A stretch of DNA of 19,526 nucleotides from Flavobacterium sp. UBA6195 (lineage in GTDB: Bacteria > Bacteroidota > Bacteroidia > Flavobacteriales > Flavobacteriaceae), in contig NZ_DITB01000120.1 of assembly GCF_002422095.1 (NCBI RefSeq), positions 1 to 19,526 on the forward strand, in the 5' to 3' direction. Positions 15,158 through 19,526 of the stretch are shown one piece after another. The notes under the pieces were generated by a model. That model did no database searches. It was not told where the DNA came from and worked only from the letters and a program-made list of their open reading frames with translations. The first letter of the stretch is position 1; each line of letters begins with the position of its first letter. The translations under genes were made by a program, and so were the position numbers.

Positions 15158-16153
15158 ATGAAATTAATTTTTTCTATTTTAACGTGCTTCGTTTTTCTTT
15201 TTGCAAAAGGTCAAGAAAATAAAGAACTTAAAGAAAATGTTCAATCAGCAATTAACAACAGGTTCCCAACAACCCGAATGTTTGATCTAAAATTTGAAAA
15301 TTATTTACCAACCGACTTCGATTCAGAATTATTTGACAATCCGTTTGAAAAAGGCGAAATCAAAAATCATTCTCGTTTTAGCGCAAGTGCCAATATCACT
15401 ATAATTAAAAAACAACGATGGAATATTACTTCTTCTTTTAGATATAGATATGAAGCGTTTGAGCTGAATGATGTTGCAAGTCAAATTGATAATTCGATTC
15501 CAGTTTACGATGAAAAACTAAATTATCATTATCTTTCTGGAGCTTTAAGTTTTACTTATTTTTCACAACTGTTTAAAAAACCATTTCTATATAATGCAAG
15601 TGTAATTGTTGATGGAACCGAGAAATATGCTGAACGTATAAAAGGTTTTTTTGGAGCAACGATAATCTTGAAAAAAACAGAACGAACCACAATTGGTGTC
15701 GGACTTATTGTTTTAGCGGATCCAACTTCTCCAGTTCCAGCTTCTCCAACTTTTTTAATAGATCATCGATTTAAAAATTCAAAATGGAGTTTGGATTTTA
15801 TTCTACCACAACGTTTTTTGTTTAAAAGAAATTTATTCGAAAACGGAAGAATTTCTTTAGGAAGCGAACTAAATACTAACGGATTTTATACTTACATAAA
15901 CCAAACCGGATTTGCAAAAGTGTATGATTACAGAACAATTGAAATAAATACGGGTTTAACCTATGAACATTGTTTTAGCAAATCAATAATTGCAACATTT
16001 GAAACCGGATTGGCAACAGTTTTCAATGCAAGAGTTTCAGAAAGAGGAAAAAATACTAACAATTATATTTTTTCTAACAAACAAGATGGAACAGGTTATT
16101 TTAGTATCGGATTTTCTTTTAATCCAAATTTAGATAAAAAAACTAAACCTTAA
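15158..16153 (+). CDS. Outer-membrane beta-barrel protein, resembles DUF6268
   Basis: This 331-aa protein has a signal peptide (about 1-19, ending KGQ) and a mature part made of repeated amphipathic beta strands with aromatic residues (SRFSASANITIIKKQRWNIT, SSFRYRYEAFEL, LSGALSFTYFSQL, TTIGVGLIVLADP). The segment LADPTSPVPASPTFLIDHRF and the overall layout remind me of the DUF6268 family of Bacteroidota outer-membrane proteins. That assignment is from memory, not a search. No enzymatic motif is seen. The penultimate strands end FSIGFSFNPNLD before a short charged tail. It lies 110 bases beyond the pump gene but is separated from it by a strong terminator, so it is probably its own unit. I see no consensus promoter in the gap. 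Confidence 0.75.
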   Translation: MKLIFSILTCFVFLFAKGQENKELKENVQSAINNRFPTTRMFDLKFENYLPTDFDSELFDNPFEKGEIKNHSRFSASANITIIKKQRWNITSSFRYRYEAFELNDVASQIDNSIPVYDEKLNYHYLSGALSFTYFSQLFKKPFLYNASVIVDGTEKYAERIKGFFGATIILKKTERTTIGVGLIVLADPTSPVPASPTFLIDHRFKNSKWSLDFILPQRFLFKRNLFENGRISLGSELNTNGFYTYINQTGFAKVYDYRTIEINTGLTYEHCFSKSIIATFETGLATVFNARVSERGKNTNNYIFSNKQDGTGYFSIGFSFNPNLDKKTKP

Positions 16154-16172
16154 TTTTAATTATTGGTTAAAC

Positions 16173-16206
16173 AAAAAAGGAACTCAAATTTGAGTTCCTT
16201 TTTTTT
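16173..16206. terminator. Bidirectional terminator between convergent genes
   Basis: A perfect palindrome with GGAACTCAAATTTGAGTTCC at its core (16179-16198) is flanked by six A on the left and eight T on the right. Either strand therefore gives a stem of at least seven GC-containing pairs, a small AAATTT loop and a T tract. It lies 19 bases after the stop at 16153 and 14 bases beyond the stop at 16220 on the other strand, so it serves both genes. Confidence 0.88.
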
Positions 16207-16219
16207 AGAATTCGATTAA

Positions 16220-16564
16220 TTAGTTTTTAACTAAAACATCTTTTGACCATTTTTTTACTTCAGCAATTCTACTATCTGAAAAATCTACTTCGCTTAATGA
16301 AGCATCGCTCCAAAAAAACCATTTTCCAGATTTAGCTCCATTATTATATTCTCCCATCGATTGCTTTGTACCATCCTCATTAAATGCAACCCATTTTCCA
16401 TGTAATTTCCCGTCTAAGTAATACCCCTCTTGTTTTACTTGTCCGTTATCATAATAATAAGTTGCTTTTACCATTTGGTCAACCACTTCAAATTTTGGCT
16501 TAACTTCTTGTGCAAATGACAAACTTGAAACCAATAAAACTATTGCAATTACTACTTTTTTCAT
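16220..16564 (-). CDS. Small secreted MORN-repeat protein
   Basis: This 114-aa protein has a signal peptide (about 1-19, ending FAQ) and two MORN_2-like repeats. The first is about 37-58 (YYDNGQVKQEGYYLDGKLHG and KW), the second about 61-83 (FNEDGTKQSMGEYNNGAKSG and KW). The tail is Lys-rich. Such repeats form short beta-hairpin rows that bind lipids or proteins. In Bacteroidota they occur in many small exported proteins, and some are labelled as antitoxins of a YwqK family. No toxin partner is next to it, so I do not infer a toxin-antitoxin pair. It is likely periplasmic or outer-membrane associated. It converges with the barrel gene across a shared terminator and has a -7 box 34 bases upstream. 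Confidence 0.8.
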   Translation of the reverse strand: MKKVVIAIVLLVSSLSFAQEVKPKFEVVDQMVKATYYYDNGQVKQEGYYLDGKLHGKWVAFNEDGTKQSMGEYNNGAKSGKWFFWSDASLSEVDFSDSRIAEVKKWSKDVLVKN

Positions 16565-16597
16565 ACTCTTTTCTTTTATAGGTTAACATTATAGTAA

Positions 16598-16605
16598 CAA
16601 ATATA
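16598..16605 (-). promoter_or_regulatory. -7 box of the MORN-repeat gene
   Basis: On the reverse strand TATATTTG matches TAnnTTTG and ends 34 bases before the ATG at 16564. No TTG stands at the expected 17-23 base distance, so only the -7 half is supported. Confidence 0.4.
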
Positions 16606-16675
16606 AAATTTAATTTACAATAAAAAAACTTTTACTTAACAATTTGGTAACATTAGATAAAAACTTAACATTGAA

Positions 16676-16702
16676 AAAGCCAATACGTAATGTATTGGCT
16701 TT
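16676..16702 (-). terminator. Terminator after the TlpA-like gene
   Basis: AAAGCCAATAC (16676-16686) and GTATTGGCTTT (16692-16702) form a perfect 11-bp stem with loop GTAAT. On the reverse strand it ends in TTTTT and lies 23 bases after the stop at 16726. Confidence 0.85.
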
Positions 16703-16725
16703 AAATAATATAACTATATATGAAA

Positions 16726-17733
16726 TTACTTCACTAAACTATCTAATAATTCAATTAAAGCTACTGATGAAGGACGCGCTGCATCAGCTTTAATTACTTT
16801 CCCATCAGGTCCAATTAAAATAAATCTTGGTATTGCATTAATTCCGAAAGCTTTTATAAAATCTGAGGTCCAGTTTTTATCCGCGAATAATTGTATTCCT
16901 CCTAATTCTTTAGAAACCACCATTTTTTTCCATTTTTCATGATCCTTATCGGTATCTACAGAAATACTTACAAACTCAATGTTTTTTCCGTGATATTTTT
17001 CTTCTACTTTCTTTAAGTGAGGAATCTCAGCCAAACATGGTCCACACCAAGTTGCCCAAACATCGGTATAGACATATTTTCCTCTTAAATCTTCTAATTT
17101 AGTTTTTCCACCTTTGTGGTTTTCGTAATCAAATGATGGTGAAACAACACCTTCCATTTTCTTAGCGGCTACTTTTTGTTTATAATAATCCAATAAGAAT
17201 TTTTCTTCTTGTTCAAAAGAAGGGCGTAACATGTTAACCAAAGTTTCATCTAAACCTTTTACGTCAATCATTTTTAAATCATCCGCTTTCTTTTTAGACA
17301 ATGCTTCTTTAAATGTAGCTTCATCAGCATCAAATAAAGCCTCTAAATCCATTTCAAACTTTTCATCTGACATAGCTTTTTGGGCTAAATAATTGTTTTC
17401 ATTAGCACCTTTTCCTTTATAAACAATAGTTTCATCAAAATCTTTAGTATCTAAAGTTAAAGTTAAATCATAACCATTTTTCAAAAACATTGTTGTCCCT
17501 TCGTTTCCATCATTCAAACGGTATAAGCCTCCATCTTTTAAAGCTTCAAAAGTGGTTTGAAATTCCCCTTTTTTATTAATTCCTACTTTTTGCTTAAATG
17601 TTCTACCTGAAGAAATGGTAATCGTATCTGAAAATCTATTGGTGATTTTAACGTTTAATGAAACGGTATTAGGTGTATTTTGAGCAAAACCAGAAAAAAT
17701 TGCTACAAAAAACAAAAAGAATGCTTTTTTCAT
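16726..17733 (-). CDS. TlpA/ResA-like periplasmic thiol-disulfide oxidoreductase
   Basis: This 335-aa exported protein has a signal peptide (about 1-17, ending GFA before Q18). The N-terminal domain, about 20-105, is beta-rich and resembles the DUF4369-type domain often found ahead of Bacteroidota thioredoxins. A charged helical linker follows (about 110-195). The C-terminal thioredoxin domain is about 198-335, with the active site WCGPC at 229-233 and the cis-proline region NAIPRFILIG (Pro302). WCGPC and the AhpC/TSA-like start (GKTKLEDLRGKYVYTDVWAT) place it among reducing periplasmic thioredoxins (TlpA, ResA), which keep cysteines reduced for cytochrome c maturation or similar tasks. The client is unknown. 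No lipobox is seen. It is a single-gene unit, divergent from aspS, with its own terminator. Confidence 0.92.
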   Translation of the reverse strand: MKKAFFLFFVAIFSGFAQNTPNTVSLNVKITNRFSDTITISSGRTFKQKVGINKKGEFQTTFEALKDGGLYRLNDGNEGTTMFLKNGYDLTLTLDTKDFDETIVYKGKGANENNYLAQKAMSDEKFEMDLEALFDADEATFKEALSKKKADDLKMIDVKGLDETLVNMLRPSFEQEEKFLLDYYKQKVAAKKMEGVVSPSFDYENHKGGKTKLEDLRGKYVYTDVWATWCGPCLAEIPHLKKVEEKYHGKNIEFVSISVDTDKDHEKWKKMVVSKELGGIQLFADKNWTSDFIKAFGINAIPRFILIGPDGKVIKADAARPSSVALIELLDSLVK

Positions 17734-17758
17734 GTTTTAAAAGTGTTATTTATTGTAT

Positions 17759-17766
17759 CAAATCTA
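17759..17766 (-). promoter_or_regulatory. -7 box of the TlpA-like gene
   Basis: On the reverse strand TAGATTTG fits TAnnTTTG and ends 26 bases before the ATG at 17733. No TTG is found 17-23 bases upstream. Confidence 0.4.
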
Positions 17767-17800
17767 TTAAAATTAAACGAATAAAATTAATATTTGTTAC

Positions 17801-17808
17801 TACATTTG
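17801..17808 (+). promoter_or_regulatory. -7 box of aspS
   Basis: TACATTTG matches the -7 consensus exactly and ends 16 bases before the aspS ATG, implying a leader of only about 10 bases. A TTG at the right distance is lacking, so the -33 element is weak or different. Confidence 0.5.
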
Positions 17809-17824
17809 CAAAAAATTTCAAGAA

Positions 17825-19526
17825 ATGTACAGAAGTCATAACTGTGGTGAATTAAACGCTTCACACATCAATACAGAAGTTACCCTTGCAGGTTGGGTTC
17901 AAAAATCGAGAGATAAAGGTTTTATGATTTGGGTCGATTTACGTGACCGTTATGGTATTACCCAATTAATTTTCGACGAACAAAGAACTGACAAAACCGT
18001 TTTTGAAAAAGCAAAATCGCTTGGAAGAGAATTTGTTATTCAAGTAAAAGGAACTGTTATTGAGCGCGAATCAAAGAACCCAAATATGGCAACGGGTGAA
18101 ATTGAAATTTTAGTTACCGAACTAACAATTTTAAACGAAGCACAATTGCCTCCATTTACTATCGAAGATGAAACCGATGGTGGTGAAGACATTCGTATGA
18201 AATATCGTTATTTAGATATCAGAAGAAATCCGGTTAAAAACAACTTATTGTTCCGTCATAAAGTTTCGATGGAAGTTAGAAAATATCTTTCTGACCAAGG
18301 TTTTTGTGATGTAGAAACACCATATTTAATTAAATCTACTCCAGAAGGCGCACGTGATTTCGTTGTACCAAGTAGAATGAACGAAGGGCAGTTTTATGCA
18401 CTTCCACAATCGCCACAAACCTTCAAACAGTTGTTGATGGTGGGTGGAATGGACAAATATTTCCAAATTGTGAAATGTTTCCGTGATGAAGATTTACGTG
18501 CTGACCGTCAACCAGAATTCACACAAATCGACTGTGAAATGGCATTCGTAGAACAAGAAGACATTTTAAATATGTTTGAAGGTTTAACACGTCATTTACT
18601 AAAAGAAATCAAAGGAATTGAAGTAGAAAAATTCCCAAGAATTACTTACGATTACGCAATGAAAACCTACGGTAATGACAAACCAGACATTCGTTTTGAA
18701 ATGAAATTTGGCGAGTTAAATGCGGTAGCCCAACATAAAGATTTTCCAGTATTCAATTCAGCTGAATTAGTTGTTGGAATCGCTGCGCCAGGTTGCGCAA
18801 ATTATACAAGAAAAGAAATCGATGCTTTAATTGATTGGGTAAAACGGCCACAAGTTGGAGCTTCGGGAATGGTCTATGTAAAATGTGAAGAAGATGGAAC
18901 TTTTAAATCATCAGTAGACAAATTCTACGATCAAGAAGATTTGAAAAAATGGGCTGAAATTACCAATGCAAAACCAGGTGATTTAATTTTAATTTTATCG
19001 GGTAATGCAAATAAAGTAAGAACGCAATTATCAGCTTTAAGAATGGAAGTTGCTACTCGTTTAGGTTTGAGAAAATCAGACGAATTTGCTCCATTATGGG
19101 TAGTTGATTTCCCATTATTAGAATGGGATGAAGAAAGCGGAAGATATCACGCGATGCACCATCCTTTTACGTCTCCAAAACCAGAAGACATGGCATTAAT
19201 TGAAACCGAACCAGGAAAAGTTCGTGCTAATGCTTATGATATGGTATTAAACGGAAACGAAATTGGTGGCGGTTCTATTCGTATTCACGACAGAGAATTA
19301 CAATCAAGAATGTTTGATTTGTTAGGTTTTAGCAAAGAAGAAGCACAAGCGCAGTTTGGTTTCTTAATGAGTGCTTTTGAATTTGGAGCACCACCACACG
19401 GAGGTTTAGCTTTCGGATTGGATAGATTAGTTTCTATTTTAGGTGGACAAGAAACGATTCGTGATTTTATTGCTTTCCCTAAAAACAACTCAGGAAGAGA
19501 TGTAATGATTGATGCGCCTTCAACTA
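17825..19526 (+). CDS. aspS: Aspartyl-tRNA synthetase (3' end cut by window)
   Basis: This class II synthetase charges tRNA-Asp with aspartate. The frame runs from the ATG at 17825 to the right edge, giving 567 codons with no stop; the family length of about 580-590 suggests 15-20 codons are missing. The N-terminal OB-fold anticodon-binding domain is about 1-110 (LAGWVQKSRDKGFMIWVDLR, MATGEIEI). Motif 1 is near 145-185, including the aspartate-site segment STPEGARDFVVPSR. Motif 2 is FRDEDLRADRQPEFTQID at 219-236. The bacterial insertion (GAD) domain is about 290-410. Motif 3 is GGLAFGLDRLVSIL at 526-539. QSPQTFKQLLM (195-205) and FDLLGFS are further family marks. This is the bacterial rather than the archaeal form because of the GAD insertion. 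All catalytic motifs are intact. It is divergent from the TlpA-like gene. Confidence 0.97.
   Translation, partial: MYRSHNCGELNASHINTEVTLAGWVQKSRDKGFMIWVDLRDRYGITQLIFDEQRTDKTVFEKAKSLGREFVIQVKGTVIERESKNPNMATGEIEILVTELTILNEAQLPPFTIEDETDGGEDIRMKYRYLDIRRNPVKNNLLFRHKVSMEVRKYLSDQGFCDVETPYLIKSTPEGARDFVVPSRMNEGQFYALPQSPQTFKQLLMVGGMDKYFQIVKCFRDEDLRADRQPEFTQIDCEMAFVEQEDILNMFEGLTRHLLKEIKGIEVEKFPRITYDYAMKTYGNDKPDIRFEMKFGELNAVAQHKDFPVFNSAELVVGIAAPGCANYTRKEIDALIDWVKRPQVGASGMVYVKCEEDGTFKSSVDKFYDQEDLKKWAEITNAKPGDLILILSGNANKVRTQLSALRMEVATRLGLRKSDEFAPLWVVDFPLLEWDEESGRYHAMHHPFTSPKPEDMALIETEPGKVRANAYDMVLNGNEIGGGSIRIHDRELQSRMFDLLGFSKEEAQAQFGFLMSAFEFGAPPHGGLAFGLDRLVSILGGQETIRDFIAFPKNNSGRDVMIDAPST

Noticed and set aside
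17673..17855. Small + strand frame between the TlpA-like gene and aspS
   Set aside because: It covers two divergent promoter regions and the aspS start, and its product is Lys/Ile/Phe-rich without any domain.
1..19526. CRISPR arrays, transposases, tRNA or rRNA genes, phage or defence modules
   Set aside because: No regularly spaced repeats, transposase motifs, cloverleaf-like segments or defence-gene domains were seen on either strand.

Overview
The window looks like ordinary chromosome from a low-GC member of the Bacteroidota, most likely Flavobacterium or a close relative. The evidence is AT-rich coding sequence, Flavobacterium-type promoters (TTG, 17-23 nt, TAnnTTTG) ahead of several genes, signal peptides ending in xAQ, the cysteine-rich plus fibronectin III surface-protein module, a membrane-tethered TPR/AraC regulator, and flavobacterial-looking sequences for 2-oxoglutarate dehydrogenase, AspRS and the efflux genes. 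Species cannot be fixed by reading alone.

Layout. (1) 1-512 (-) is the start of a secreted Fn3 protein that runs off the left edge; 658-2367 (-) is a membrane-anchored TPR/AraC regulator. (2) 2538-6586 (-) is sucA-sucB, encoding E1 and E2 of 2-oxoglutarate dehydrogenase. It has a near-consensus promoter upstream, a GACAAGCTCAG-type palindrome between the two genes and a long hairpin terminator at the end. (3) 6702-7247 (+) is a small predicted outer-membrane barrel diverging from sucA, converging with a 116-aa unknown protein at 7244-7594 (-). (4) 7701-8675 (-) is a polyprenyl diphosphate synthase. (5) 8835-15047 (+) is a four-gene efflux operon, TetR-TolC-adaptor-RND pump, with a consensus promoter and a perfect 12-bp terminator. 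(6) 15158-16153 (+) is a second outer-membrane-like protein. It converges on a small secreted MORN-repeat protein (16220-16564, -) across a shared bidirectional terminator. (7) 16726-17733 (-) is a TlpA/ResA-like periplasmic thioredoxin. (8) 17825-19526 (+) is aspS, cut by the right edge about 15-20 codons short of its end.

How the genes relate. sucA and sucB make two subunits of one TCA-cycle complex; the E3 subunit is not here. The TetR, TolC, adaptor and RND genes form a complete tripartite pump under a probable local repressor. The other genes are single transcription units bounded by clear promoters and terminators.

There is no gene-free stretch over 300 bases; the longest is about 170 bases (2368-2537) and is filled by a terminator and a promoter. 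I found no CRISPR array, transposase, tRNA, rRNA, phage gene or defence island. I see no convincing undescribed multi-gene system. The points worth a second look are regulatory: a palindrome over the Fn3-gene promoter, the inter-sucAB palindrome, a candidate TetR operator, and promoters that overrule longer gene starts.
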